Shown: in pieces, positions 1 through 8,139 of the stretch
Layout of the letters: each line of letters starts with the position of its first letter
Numbering within the stretch: the stretch's first letter is position 1
Assembly: GCF_015558785.1 (NCBI RefSeq)
Contig: NZ_JADMOP010000015.1
Span: 1 to 59,851, forward strand
DNA from: Collinsella aerofaciens
Lineage (GTDB): Bacteria; Actinomycetota; Coriobacteriia; Coriobacteriales; Coriobacteriaceae
Direction: 5' to 3'
Length of the DNA stretch: 59,851 bases
Notes under the pieces: generated by a model
Database searches by the model: none
What the model was told of the DNA's origin: nothing
What the model saw: the letters and a program-made list of their open reading frames with translations, nothing else
Program-made: the position numbers and the translations under genes

Positions 1-48
1 GCGCCTTTAGACGCGAGCCCGGGGCCCGTGGGTTATACCCTAAGAGCA

Positions 49-71
49 AACCACCCTTTTTAAGGGTGGTT
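49..71. terminator. Perfect hairpin, probable terminator of a gene left of the window
   Basis: Arms AACCACCCTT and AAGGGTGGTT pair perfectly over 10 bp around a TTT loop and sit in T-rich sequence. It most likely ends a gene whose 3' end lies at or before the window edge; a TAG at 8-10 is one possible stop. Positions 1-48 contain nothing else I can name. Confidence 0.6.
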
Positions 72-182
72 CTGATTTTCAAACAACCGTCTGCAATTCC
101 CGTTTGAACCAGAGCTTTGCGTTCTGCCTATGGCCCTTACGGGTACAATATCCAAGATATTTTGACTGTTAGAAGGAGTCTC

Positions 183-1490
183 ATGACGGAGTCCTCTCAG
201 CATACGTCTAAGCCCCAGGTCGAGGTTGAGGCCTCGGGCGGAGATGACAATAAGAGCGCACGCCGCGGCGCCATCTTTATCGGCGTCGTGCTGGTAGGTT
301 ATATCGTCTATCTGGTGGTAACCGGGCAGATGGGGCAGTTCTGGGCCGCTATGTCGAGCGTCCAGGCGTCATGGCTCGTTGTCGCGTGTCTTTGCATGTT
401 CATGTACCTGTTCTTTGGCATTGTGGCCTATGCGATCGCCGTCTGGCTCGACCCATATTCGCCCGTCGGCATCCGCGACCTGATCTCGGTCGAGGCGAGT
501 GGCATCTTCTTTGGCAACCTGACGCCCATGATGATGGGCTCGACTCCCGCCCAGATCTACCGCCTGACCAAAGCGGGCCAGAATGTCGGCGAGGCCGGAG
601 CAACGCAGTTCACGCGCTTTATCGTGTACCAGTTTGGCCTCGTTGCCTGGGGCGCTATCCTACTGCTTGCTCGCATGCCGTTTTTTGCCGAGCGCTATGG
701 CGACATGACGCTGCTGTGCGTCTTTAGCTTTGGTGGGCACTGCTGCATCTTGCTGGGCATCTTCGCCGTCGCGCTCATGCCTAAGACCGTCACGCGCGTC
801 GCCCATTGCATTATCAATTGGCTTGAGCGCATTGGTGTCTCGGCCACTAAGATCGAGGGATGGCGCACGTTTGTCGATGGCGAGATCTACTCTTTCTCCG
901 AGAAGTTCAAGCTTTCAGCCGGACATTTTTCTTCCATGCTGCTCACGGTGGTCATCACCATGCTGCAACTCGCGTTTTTCTACCTCGTGCCGTATTTCCT
1001 GATGCTTGCCTTTGGCCACCACGAGGTCGACTTTTTCTCGGTCATGGCCGCGAGCGCCTTTGTCCAGCTGCTGAGCTCTGCGGTCCCCCTGCCCGGTGGA
1101 ACTGGTGGCGCTGAGGGCGGCTTTGCATTGTTCTTGGGTCATTTCTTTGGGTCGGCTTCGACCGCTGGCTATCTGCTGTGGCGCCTCATTACGTTTATTG
1201 CGCCGACCATTTTGGCTGCGCCCCTGCTGGGCCTTAAGAGCGCCCACAACGAGAGCATCCATGCGCGCTGGGATCGCGTGATGCGCAAGCTCGGCCGCAC
1301 GCCTCAGACGCCCTCTGCGCCCACTAAGCCGCACCCCGCGAATGCTGTTACTGTTGATCCCAAGAAGCAGGCTCAGAAGGCTTCTGGGACCGCTAAGCCG
1401 GCTCATAAAGCCTATGTGCGCCAGACAGGCGATGGTATTCGCGTATCTCCGTCGGTACTCAATAAGAAGAAGCACCCTAAGTCGCAGTAG
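183..1490 (+). CDS. Flippase-like integral membrane protein (LPG-synthase TM / UPF0104 family)
   Basis: 435 residues. A polar N-terminus of about 35 residues is followed by roughly eight hydrophobic segments and the family-type stretch SSAVPLPGGTGGAEGGFA (around residues 300-320), typical of the lysylphosphatidylglycerol synthase transmembrane domain. There is no C-terminal acyltransferase domain, so transport or flipping of a lipid is more likely than aminoacyl-lipid synthesis. The last 60 or so residues are a basic Lys/Ala/Pro-rich tail. The ATG at 183 is preceded by AGAAGGAG with good spacing; an upstream in-frame ATG at 117 lacks such a site. A TetR gene follows 116 bp downstream. Substrate unknown. 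Confidence 0.8.
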   Translation: MTESSQHTSKPQVEVEASGGDDNKSARRGAIFIGVVLVGYIVYLVVTGQMGQFWAAMSSVQASWLVVACLCMFMYLFFGIVAYAIAVWLDPYSPVGIRDLISVEASGIFFGNLTPMMMGSTPAQIYRLTKAGQNVGEAGATQFTRFIVYQFGLVAWGAILLLARMPFFAERYGDMTLLCVFSFGGHCCILLGIFAVALMPKTVTRVAHCIINWLERIGVSATKIEGWRTFVDGEIYSFSEKFKLSAGHFSSMLLTVVITMLQLAFFYLVPYFLMLAFGHHEVDFFSVMAASAFVQLLSSAVPLPGGTGGAEGGFALFLGHFFGSASTAGYLLWRLITFIAPTILAAPLLGLKSAHNESIHARWDRVMRKLGRTPQTPSAPTKPHPANAVTVDPKKQAQKASGTAKPAHKAYVRQTGDGIRVSPSVLNKKKHPKSQ

Positions 1491-1606
1491 GGCAGTCGTG
1501 CGTTCTTCATGATGCGGGGCATATTTGTGCTGTATGGGGGATAATCCTCTTACGTAGATTATCTCTCATCTGTTGATGAATGCTCGCATATCGAAGGGAC
1601 ACGCCC

Positions 1607-2218
1607 ATGGCAACCAGCAAACCGCGTCTTGATCGTCGCATCGTTCGCAGCCGTAATGCCATCCTTTCGGCTTTCGAGCGCCTGCTCATGGAAAAGCCGC
1701 TGGCAGACATTACGGTGAGTGCCATCGCGCGCGAGGCCAATGTCGACCGCAAAACCTTCTACGTGCACTTTGGCACGGTTGACGGCCTGCTCGATGCCAT
1801 TGCCGTCGATGTGGTGGAGATGATTGTCGACTCGGTCGAGAAAACGCTTGCTTCAATGGACGGCGACACCAACGAGCGCGCTCTTGGCGCGGCGGCGACC
1901 TTCTTTAAAACCGTTAACGAGGCACTGTGCAACAACTTGGTGCTCAATCGTCAGCTGATCGAGAACATTCCGCTCGATGATTTTATGGCTCGTCTTCGTG
2001 CGCCGCTCGAGCACGAGATTGCCGAACGCGATCTGCTGCCCCAAGGTCTCAAGGACGAGATGTTCGACTACTATCTGGCGTTTTTGCTGTCGGGTATTAT
2101 CGGTATCTATCGCACGTGGGCGCTGTCTGACGGTTCGGTTCCCATCGAGCGCGTCTCTGAGGTCGCCAACGATCTGACTCTCAATGGTCTGTCGAGTCTG
2201 GAATCTCGCTTGGATTAG
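1607..2218 (+). CDS. TetR-family transcriptional regulator
   Basis: 203 residues. The N-terminal DNA-binding domain is clear: RSRNAILSAFERLLMEKP is helix 1, and ITVSAIAREANVDRKTFY followed by VHFGTVDGLLDAI is the helix-turn-helix with the TetR signature. The C-terminal ligand and dimer domain is not assignable to a ligand. The chosen ATG has GAAGGGA seven bases upstream; an in-frame ATG at 1580 has no ribosome-binding site. The regulated genes may be the membrane protein upstream or genes elsewhere. It converges on the cobalamin island, separated only by a transposase fragment. Confidence 0.85.
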   Translation: MATSKPRLDRRIVRSRNAILSAFERLLMEKPLADITVSAIAREANVDRKTFYVHFGTVDGLLDAIAVDVVEMIVDSVEKTLASMDGDTNERALGAAATFFKTVNEALCNNLVLNRQLIENIPLDDFMARLRAPLEHEIAERDLLPQGLKDEMFDYYLAFLLSGIIGIYRTWALSDGSVPIERVSEVANDLTLNGLSSLESRLD

Positions 2219-2220
2219 GC

Positions 2221-2313
2221 CTAGTTGGGCTCGTCGGCGTGGAAATTCCTGTTCACGAGGTTCTCCGGCGCCTTGTAGACCTCGCCGGCGTAGGAGCTGT
2301 AGCCTGAGGATCC
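2221..2313 (-). pseudogene. IS3-family transposase (OrfB) fragment
   Basis: The minus strand is open for 31 codons and reads YSSYAGEVYKAPENLVN, then RNFHADEPN and a TAG. This matches the segment just ahead of the DDE catalytic core in IS3/IS150-type OrfB, where YSSY.GE...APN...R.FHA..PN is normally followed by WLTDITEF. Here a stop replaces the Trp region and an in-frame TAA lies upstream, so only a dead scrap remains. It lies 17 bp from the last gene of the cobalamin uptake arm and marks the left edge of the compositionally distinct island. Recognition is from the motif alone. Confidence 0.6.
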
Positions 2314-2330
2314 TTAAAAGAAAGTCCAGT

Positions 2331-3647
2331 TTATTCTTCCCACTCCAAATGGGAATCCTCCGATGCGCCTTCGCACGCTCGCATGACCTCGATACCATGC
2401 GATCGTGCGAACTCGACGAGCTCTGCGTTGCGGGCGTTTATGGTGCCGAAGGCAGCGGGGCACACGATAAGGCGCGCGCAGTGGACGAGGAGCTCTTTGG
2501 CGCGGGCTATGGTTTTATCCCCGATCGGCTCGAAGGCGCGCTCGGCCACGCATTCCGTCGCCAGGTCGCGCGCGAGCTCGCAGTCGATGTCCCCTTCGTG
2601 CAGAATGCCCGCGTAGAACGCCTTGCCCTGCCGGATGAGCTGGCGAAACACAGCTGACCCCGTACCTGCGCCGGCGATGACGAACGTGTGCGCATCGCCG
2701 TGTGGGCGCCCAATTTCCACGCTGCCGAAGCGCTCGTTGAAGGTGCCATGTTGAAGGCCGTAGAGCTCGCCAATCGTCTCGCGCGTGAATATGTCCTCGG
2801 GTGCGCCGGCGCGGAAGACCCGACCGTCCTTCACGCAAATCACCTTGTCGGCGCTTTTCTGCGCGAGCTCGAGTTCGTGGATGGACATGATGACAGCCAC
2901 ATTCCGCGATTTCGCAAGGTGGCGAAGTATTCGCAGCAGGTCGATCTGGTAGCGGATATCGAGATACGATGTGGGCTCGTCGAGCACGAGCACACGCGGA
3001 TCCTGCGCGATGGCGCGTGCGAGCATGACGCGCTGGCGTTGCCCGTCGCTTATCTGCATGAAGTCGCGCTCGGCGAGCTCTTCCACATGTGCGGTTTTCA
3101 TGGCCTCGTCGACCCGACTATGGTCGTTAGGCGAAAGTGTTCCCATTCGCCCGGTGTAGGGATGCCTTCCTGCCTCTACGATATCGCGGCAGGTGAGGAG
3201 CTCGGTCCGGGGTCGATCTGTCAGCATAACGGCAAGGTTCCTTGCGAATTCCGCCGTCTTCCATCGGGAAATCTCCCGCCCGTCGAGCTCGACCGCGCCG
3301 GCAAGCGGTGCCAGATGGCGCGTGATGGTTTTTAAGATGGTCGACTTGCCCGAGCCGTTCGGCCCGATGAGCGCCACGACGTCGCCCGCGCGAACCTCCA
3401 GATCGACGCCTTCGACTACGACCTTCTTGTCGTAGCCCGCCGACAGGTCGCTTATGCGGAAAAGCGGCGCTCCGTCAGCCTGCGTTTCGACCGGGGTTTC
3501 GAGGTTCGACTCCGCTCGGAGGAGGCGTTCCGCGTGCAGTTCCGCACGAGCCGAAAGTGCCTTCTGGCGCTTTCGTGCGAGCTTAGGACTGTCTAAGCAC
3601 GGAATGTCCCTTCCGAGCGTTTTGGGCTGCGGCACGAATTTCCCCAT
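2331..3647 (-). CDS. ABC transporter ATP-binding protein, siderophore/cobalamin/heme type, with C-terminal extension
   Basis: 438 residues, well above the 250-270 usual for FecE/BtuD. After a 65-residue polar N-terminus come Walker A GPNGSGKST (near residue 94), a degenerate signature ISDGQRQR instead of LSGGQ, Walker B VLVLDEPTSYLD and the switch His in SIHELE. Residues from about 310 form an extra domain rich in hydrophobic strands (TFVIAGAGTGS, LIVCPAAFGT) that I cannot name. Its ATG directly follows the TAG of the permease gene, so the two are translationally coupled. It powers the permease next to it. Last gene of the riboswitch-headed minus-strand operon. Confidence 0.88.
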   Translation of the reverse strand: MGKFVPQPKTLGRDIPCLDSPKLARKRQKALSARAELHAERLLRAESNLETPVETQADGAPLFRISDLSAGYDKKVVVEGVDLEVRAGDVVALIGPNGSGKSTILKTITRHLAPLAGAVELDGREISRWKTAEFARNLAVMLTDRPRTELLTCRDIVEAGRHPYTGRMGTLSPNDHSRVDEAMKTAHVEELAERDFMQISDGQRQRVMLARAIAQDPRVLVLDEPTSYLDIRYQIDLLRILRHLAKSRNVAVIMSIHELELAQKSADKVICVKDGRVFRAGAPEDIFTRETIGELYGLQHGTFNERFGSVEIGRPHGDAHTFVIAGAGTGSAVFRQLIRQGKAFYAGILHEGDIDCELARDLATECVAERAFEPIGDKTIARAKELLVHCARLIVCPAAFGTINARNAELVEFARSHGIEVMRACEGASEDSHLEWEE

Positions 3648-4688
3648 CTACCTCACCCGCTTCTTCAACATGAGTGCGATAACCACCGGCGCGCCGAAGA
3701 TGGCGGTGACGGCGCTGATGGAAAGCTCGACGGGGGAGAACAGCGTGCGCGCGATCAAATCGCAGCCCGCGCAGAAGATGGCGCCTCCCAAGAAGCACGC
3801 AGGAATCACGCGGATGGGCTTCGACGACTTCAGCGCCGACTTAACGAGATGCGGAACCGCGATGCCTACGAACGACACCGGACCAGCGAACGCGGTCACG
3901 CAGGCGGAGAGCATGCTCGCTAGAAGGACGAGCACCACGCGGAAGCGTGCGACGTTCACGCCGACGCTTTTCGCGTAGGCTTCTCCCAGCTGGAAGGCGG
4001 AAAGGGGCTTCGATATCGCGAATACGCATGCGCTCACGGTGATCACCACGACCACGATGACCGCGATGTCGTCCCAGCTCGAACCCGAGAAGCTACCCAA
4101 AGACCAGTTGTGCAGGTTCACGATGGACTGGTCGTCGGCGAAGGCGATGAGAAAGTTCGTCGCCGCCGAGCAGATGTATCCCACCATGACGCCCGCCACG
4201 ATGAGCATGGCCATGGAACTTATGCGCCGTGCGATGAGGAGCACGAAGCCGATGGTGATAAGCGATCCCAGAAACGCTGCGGCCACCATGGCCGGCGAGG
4301 ACATGGCCTGGTTCGCGCCCAGAAGCACGATCATCGTAAGCGCGACGACGAACTTTGCGCCCGAGGAGACGCCTAAGATGAACGGGTCGGCGATGGGGTT
4401 GTTGAAAAACGTCTGCAGCAGGAACCCGGAGAGCGAAAGTGCCCCGCCGAGAAGCACGGCTGAAAGCACGCGCGGCAGGCGAATCTCCCAGATGACTTGG
4501 CTTTCCATGAAATTGGCCGCGCCGCCCGAAAGGATTCCGGGGATGTGGTCTGCGGGCACGAGCACGCTCCCGATGCACAGGTTGGCCCCGACGAGCACGA
4601 TGAGGACAACAGCGAGCAGCGCCGTCACGACGCGACACCGCGCGGCGCGCCCCGATTCGTCGTATGTCATGGAAAGCCGGCTTCTCAT
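3648..4688 (-). CDS. FecCD/BtuC-type ABC transporter permease
   Basis: 346 residues from the ATG at 4688; a TTG at 4700 closer to the GAGGAAG site is an alternative start overlapping the upstream stop. It has about nine or ten membrane segments with family-type sequences such as IRLPRVLSAVLLGGALSLSG and GPVSFVGIAVPHL. Members import iron-siderophore, heme or cobalamin with a lipoprotein binding protein and an ATPase, both encoded next door. Location under a cobalamin riboswitch suggests a corrinoid, tetrapyrrole or cobalt-related cargo. The cargo itself cannot be read from sequence. Confidence 0.9.
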   Translation of the reverse strand: MRSRLSMTYDESGRAARCRVVTALLAVVLIVLVGANLCIGSVLVPADHIPGILSGGAANFMESQVIWEIRLPRVLSAVLLGGALSLSGFLLQTFFNNPIADPFILGVSSGAKFVVALTMIVLLGANQAMSSPAMVAAAFLGSLITIGFVLLIARRISSMAMLIVAGVMVGYICSAATNFLIAFADDQSIVNLHNWSLGSFSGSSWDDIAVIVVVVITVSACVFAISKPLSAFQLGEAYAKSVGVNVARFRVVLVLLASMLSACVTAFAGPVSFVGIAVPHLVKSALKSSKPIRVIPACFLGGAIFCAGCDLIARTLFSPVELSISAVTAIFGAPVVIALMLKKRVR

Positions 4689-4692
4689 GACG

Positions 4693-6264
4693 CTAGCCAA
4701 GCTTCCTCAGATAATGGAAGTCGCTCGCGTCATCGCCGGTGAACGTCCCGTGCAGCTCGTCGATAATGTCGGCGGTAGAAGTCATCTGCTGGTACATGTC
4801 GGCGCTTGTGACCCAGACGTTGCCGTTCTTTACAGCTTTGAACTGCGACAATAGCGCGTTTTTGCCTACGAAGTCTTTCAAGGTGGCAACCGATTCGTCG
4901 ATGGTGCCGTTGTAGACGATGATGTCGGCATCCTTCGCCGTCGCGTAGAAGCGCTCCATTTCGAGCGTTACTGACGAACCTGACGTCGACGCCGTCTGCG
5001 CGTCATCGAGCGCGTAGTTGCCGCCTGCAAGCTCGATCATCTGCGCCACGTAGTCGCCCGCCCGCCGCGTGACGGCGGCCCCGTTCGAGTTAATGTAGAA
5101 ATACGCCACGGTTTTACCTGACGACGCGAGCCTCGACGTTTGCTCGACGCGGGCCTTCTGCTCGTTGAACAGGTGCGCGGCCTCGTCTTCCTTGTCGAAC
5201 AGGACGCCGAAAAGCTTAATCCACTCGACGCGCCCGAGTGCTTCGGGCTCGCTCGACGACTGTTCGGTGAGCACGACGAGCCCGAGCTTCTGCAGCTTTT
5301 CCTTCACATCGGGCGTGTGGTTGATCATGGTGTTCTCGATGGCGAGCGTGCAGCCCGAGGCCGATATTCGCTCGTAGTCGGGCGCGCTGTACTTGCCGCC
5401 GTAGGCGATCGCCCCACTTTCGAGTGCGCTTTTGAAGCCCGCGACCGAGCAATCGTCGGCCTTCGTGCCCGACATGAGGATGTTGTCGTTCGCATCGAGC
5501 GCGTCGACCAGGCACATCGTCGCCGACGACACGAGGTACACCTTGTTGGCGGGACGCCTTATGACCGCGATGTCGGAGCTCAACCCATCAGGTACCTTCG
5601 CATGTTGCGGTACCACGAGGAAGCGCTCCCCGTTCGAAATGCAGATAAGCCGCAGGCCGCCTTCGTACTCGTCGACAGTGAAGTGCTCGGCGTATTCAAG
5701 CTGAAGCGCCCCCGTCGGCTCCCAGCCGCAGCCCAAATCGGCGTTGTGGAAGTCGGCCGCGGCGCTTGAAGCCGTTCCCGCAGGGGAGCCGCCGCTTGCA
5801 TCGTCGCCCGATTTCTCCTTCATGGTGGATGAGTCGAAGTGGAGCGTGTAGTCGATGGTGTGCGGCGTCGACATGGCGACGGTCTCGGCCGACACGGCGA
5901 TGTCCTCGTCGAGCGTGACGGGTATCTCGAACGTGGAGTTGCCGCCGTCGTTTACGGGCGCGTAGTCCACGCCGTTGACGGTCATTTTGTCGTAGTTCGA
6001 ACTCGACCAGGTGATGGTCGCGGTGTAGGTGTCGCCATCCTTCACAATTGTGGTGGGTGAGGCGATGCTTGCGCGCCCTGACCCGCCGGAGAGCGAGACG
6101 CTCACAGTGTATTCCTGAGAGCCTGCCGTGCCACCGGTCGCGTTCGGGCTCGCACTGCACCCCGCGAAGGGAAGCGCGAACAGGGCGACGAGAACGCAGG
6201 CGATCGCGCGCACCGCGATGCTGCGACGCTTCCTGCTTTCCCCCTTGGGAAGAATCGACCGCAT
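4693..6264 (-). CDS. Substrate-binding lipoprotein of the ABC importer, with an added N-terminal beta domain
   Basis: 523 residues. A signal peptide ends in the lipobox LPFAGC (Cys36), so the protein is lipid-anchored outside. Residues from about 50 to 145 form a beta-rich module (TVSVSLSGGSGRASI, DGDTYTATITWSSSNYDK) resembling the NEAT-like domain of the neighbouring small lipoprotein. The remainder is a TroA/BtuF-type periplasmic-binding fold (RVEWIKLFGVLFDKE, KTVAYFYINSN). The standard family is about 300-350 residues, so the extra N-terminal domain is notable. Start ATG is 4 bp after the TAA of the gene before it. It feeds the FecCD-type permease downstream. Confidence 0.85.
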   Translation of the reverse strand: MRSILPKGESRKRRSIAVRAIACVLVALFALPFAGCSASPNATGGTAGSQEYTVSVSLSGGSGRASIASPTTIVKDGDTYTATITWSSSNYDKMTVNGVDYAPVNDGGNSTFEIPVTLDEDIAVSAETVAMSTPHTIDYTLHFDSSTMKEKSGDDASGGSPAGTASSAAADFHNADLGCGWEPTGALQLEYAEHFTVDEYEGGLRLICISNGERFLVVPQHAKVPDGLSSDIAVIRRPANKVYLVSSATMCLVDALDANDNILMSGTKADDCSVAGFKSALESGAIAYGGKYSAPDYERISASGCTLAIENTMINHTPDVKEKLQKLGLVVLTEQSSSEPEALGRVEWIKLFGVLFDKEDEAAHLFNEQKARVEQTSRLASSGKTVAYFYINSNGAAVTRRAGDYVAQMIELAGGNYALDDAQTASTSGSSVTLEMERFYATAKDADIIVYNGTIDESVATLKDFVGKNALLSQFKAVKNGNVWVTSADMYQQMTSTADIIDELHGTFTGDDASDFHYLRKLG

Positions 6265-6268
6265 GGCG

Positions 6269-6802
6269 TTACTTCAGTGCGTCGGCGCGCAGATCGACGC
6301 CGGCGGATTCGAACACGAGCGTGCGGTCGTACCACTGCTCTTTTCTAATACTCCACGCGGCGCAGGCGGTGTCCTCGTCGAGCGCTTCAACGGGCACGTC
6401 GTAGGTGTACTTGCCTTCCGCGTTTTCCACATAGGGGATGAAGTCGGCCTCGCTCGCGGCGGCAGCCTCGTCGCCCGTGCCCATGAAGAGCTTACCGTAG
6501 CCCGTGCCGGAAAGCGTCATCACGCAGTGCATGGAGCCGTTTTCCACGATGAGCTGGGCGTCCACAATCCTGAACATGTTCGAGCTGGAATCTACGGTGA
6601 TCGGATAGGTGCCGTCGGCCACCTTGTCGGCGGTGATGGGGGCAGCGCTTGCGCCCTCGGGTGCATCGGCCGCCTGTTCGGTCTTTTCCTGGGAATCGGC
6701 ATCGCTTGCCTTTGCGCTGTCGATTGAATTTCCGCCGCAGCCGGCGAGCGAGAACGCGAAAAGCGCCGCTGACAGGGCGAAGGCGAGGGTTTTCTTCAAC
6801 AT
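6269..6802 (-). CDS. Small lipoprotein with NEAT-like beta domain
   Basis: 177 residues with a signal peptide and lipobox SLAGC (Cys22). After an acidic linker, residues from about 60 read as a beta domain: DGTYPITVDSSSNMFRIVDA, LTVENG-like QLIVENGSMHCVMTLSGTG, YGKLFMGTGDEA and RKEQWYDRTLVF. This resembles iron-transport-associated/NEAT-like modules next to heme or metal importers in gut Gram-positives. The ATG at 6802 has AAAGGA upstream; an in-frame ATG at 6877 lies inside a hairpin and has none. Lying between CbiK and the binding protein, it may hand a tetrapyrrole or metal to the importer. That role is inferred from context only. Confidence 0.75.
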   Translation of the reverse strand: MLKKTLAFALSAALFAFSLAGCGGNSIDSAKASDADSQEKTEQAADAPEGASAAPITADKVADGTYPITVDSSSNMFRIVDAQLIVENGSMHCVMTLSGTGYGKLFMGTGDEAAAASEADFIPYVENAEGKYTYDVPVEALDEDTACAAWSIRKEQWYDRTLVFESAGVDLRADALK

Positions 6803-6865
6803 GGAGGGGGTTCCTTTCAATCGCTTCGACCGCCCGCGCCGTGCGGTGGGCGGGCGGGATGCGAA

Positions 6866-6912
6866 TGCAACGGGCATGCGCCGTCAGTCGGGGAAGGCGC
6901 ATGCCCGTTGCA
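6866..6912 (-). repeat. 17-bp perfect inverted repeat between cbiK and the small lipoprotein gene
   Basis: Arms TGCAACGGGCATGCGCC (6866-6882) and its exact complement (6896-6912) surround a 13-nt loop. No U-run follows in the transcribed direction, so it is more likely a processing or stability hairpin within the operon than a full terminator. Confidence 0.7.
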
Positions 6913-6947
6913 CGGGGACGCGACCGGCGCCCCCGTGCGCGGCGAGT

Positions 6948-7874
6948 TTACAGCTTGGCGATGGCGTCGTCCACGTGCGAGACGTAGATGTCGTCGACCG
7001 CGACGTTCTGTCCCAGACCCTGGAGCAGGCACGTCACTTCGAAGCCGGCGGCCACGAACTTCGCAGCCCAGCTGTCGGGGTCGGTCTCGTCTGCCATGTC
7101 GTTGTTCGCGTGGTCGCCCGCGACCACCATGAACGGCGCGAGCACGGCCTTCTTGTAGCCTGCGGCGCTCGCGGCGGCGATAACATCCTCGCAGGTCGGT
7201 TCAGCCTCGACGGTGCCGACGAAGAACTGCGTCAAGCCCTCGTTCTTGAACACTTCCTGCATCTTGGTATAGTCGGCGTTGGAATCGGCTTCGGTGCCGT
7301 GGCCCATGAGGCACAGCGCCGTCTTGCCGTCGTCGAAGGACGCCATGCTCTCCTTAATGGCTGCGGCCACCTTCTTGTAGTCGTCGTCGGAGGTGAGCAG
7401 CGGGTCGCCGAGCGAGATTTTGTCGAACTTGTCGGCGTACTTGTCGAGCTCGTCTTTCACATCGGTGTATTCCAGGCCACCCATGAGATGCGTCGGCTGC
7501 ACGACGATTTCCTTCACGCCGTCTTCCACGCAGCGGTCGAGCGCCTCGGTCATGTTGTCGATTGTGATGCCGTCGCGCTTCTTCAGCTTGTCGATGATGG
7601 TCTGCGCGGTGAAGGCGCGGCGGATGTCGTAGTCCTGCCAGTACTTCTCGCGGATAGCGTCTTCGATGGCGCCGATGGTGATGTGGCGCGAGTCGTTGTA
7701 GCTCGTGCCGAAGCTCGTGACGAGGATGACCGGCTTCACGGCCTTCTCCTTTTCACTCGATTTCTCGGAACTCGCGGAGGTGTTGGAGCAGCCCGCGAGC
7801 GCGACTCCGGCGAGCGCGACGGCTCCGGTTGCTGCGGCGCCCATGAAGCCGCGGCGTGACATCTGGTCGGACAT
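6948..7874 (-). CDS. cbiK: Exported CbiK-type anaerobic cobaltochelatase (Tat/lipoprotein signal)
   Basis: 308 residues. The start has SRRGFMG, a twin-arginine motif, then a hydrophobic stretch ending in the lipobox ALAGC, so the enzyme should sit outside the membrane. The mature part is CbiK/HemH-fold: VILVTSFGTSYNDSR (normally GT family start), VVQPTHLMGGLEY with the metal-ligand His, CLMGHGTEADSN with the second His, and PFMVVAGDHANNDMA. CbiK inserts cobalt into sirohydrochlorin; periplasmic CbiK versions are known in Desulfovibrio. The ATG at 7874 has AGGAAAGGA upstream. First gene of the riboswitch-controlled operon with lipoproteins and an ABC importer. It could act on another metal or in tetrapyrrole capture. 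Confidence 0.88.
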   Translation of the reverse strand: MSDQMSRRGFMGAAATGAVALAGVALAGCSNTSASSEKSSEKEKAVKPVILVTSFGTSYNDSRHITIGAIEDAIREKYWQDYDIRRAFTAQTIIDKLKKRDGITIDNMTEALDRCVEDGVKEIVVQPTHLMGGLEYTDVKDELDKYADKFDKISLGDPLLTSDDDYKKVAAAIKESMASFDDGKTALCLMGHGTEADSNADYTKMQEVFKNEGLTQFFVGTVEAEPTCEDVIAAASAAGYKKAVLAPFMVVAGDHANNDMADETDPDSWAAKFVAAGFEVTCLLQGLGQNVAVDDIYVSHVDDAIAKL

Positions 7875-7986
7875 GGTTTTTCCTTTCCTCGGTTTGCCGG
7901 TCCCCCGGCGACAGTTGCTTGTCGGCACAAGCGAAAGAAAAGCGCACCCCTCGGGGTTCACAAGGAGCTAACGCCACGGCGATGCC

Positions 7987-8139
7987 GTGAGGAAAAGGCG
8001 AAGCAGTCTGGCTTGGGGCGCGAGGCGGTTCGCCCGCGCGTCCTATACAGTAATGTCCCTTGCCCAGGATTCCCACCTGGTTCCCTCCGCAAGCCAGCGC
8101 GGGCTGTGCGGGCGCCGCGCCGGTCATTTCCTTTTATCC
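7987..8139 (-). promoter_or_regulatory. Cobalamin riboswitch
   Basis: Read on the minus strand this contains the cobalamin aptamer landmarks: GGGAACCAGGTGGGAATCC, then CAAGGGACATTACTGTA, then the B12-box-like AAGCCAGACTGC. A possible closing helix pairs AAAGGAAA near 8135 with TTTTCCT near 7992. Immediately after it are a 6-bp hairpin (7975-7989, CACGGC/GCCGTG) and a short GC hairpin followed by TTTTCTTT around 7935-7959, which could be the switching terminator. It precedes cbiK by about 110 nt, so adenosylcobalamin or a relative should repress the cbiK-lipoprotein-importer operon. Boundaries are approximate. Confidence 0.8.

Noticed and set aside
6609-7859. 416-codon plus-strand open frame across the small lipoprotein and cbiK
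   Set aside because: Antisense to two clear genes and without family motifs.
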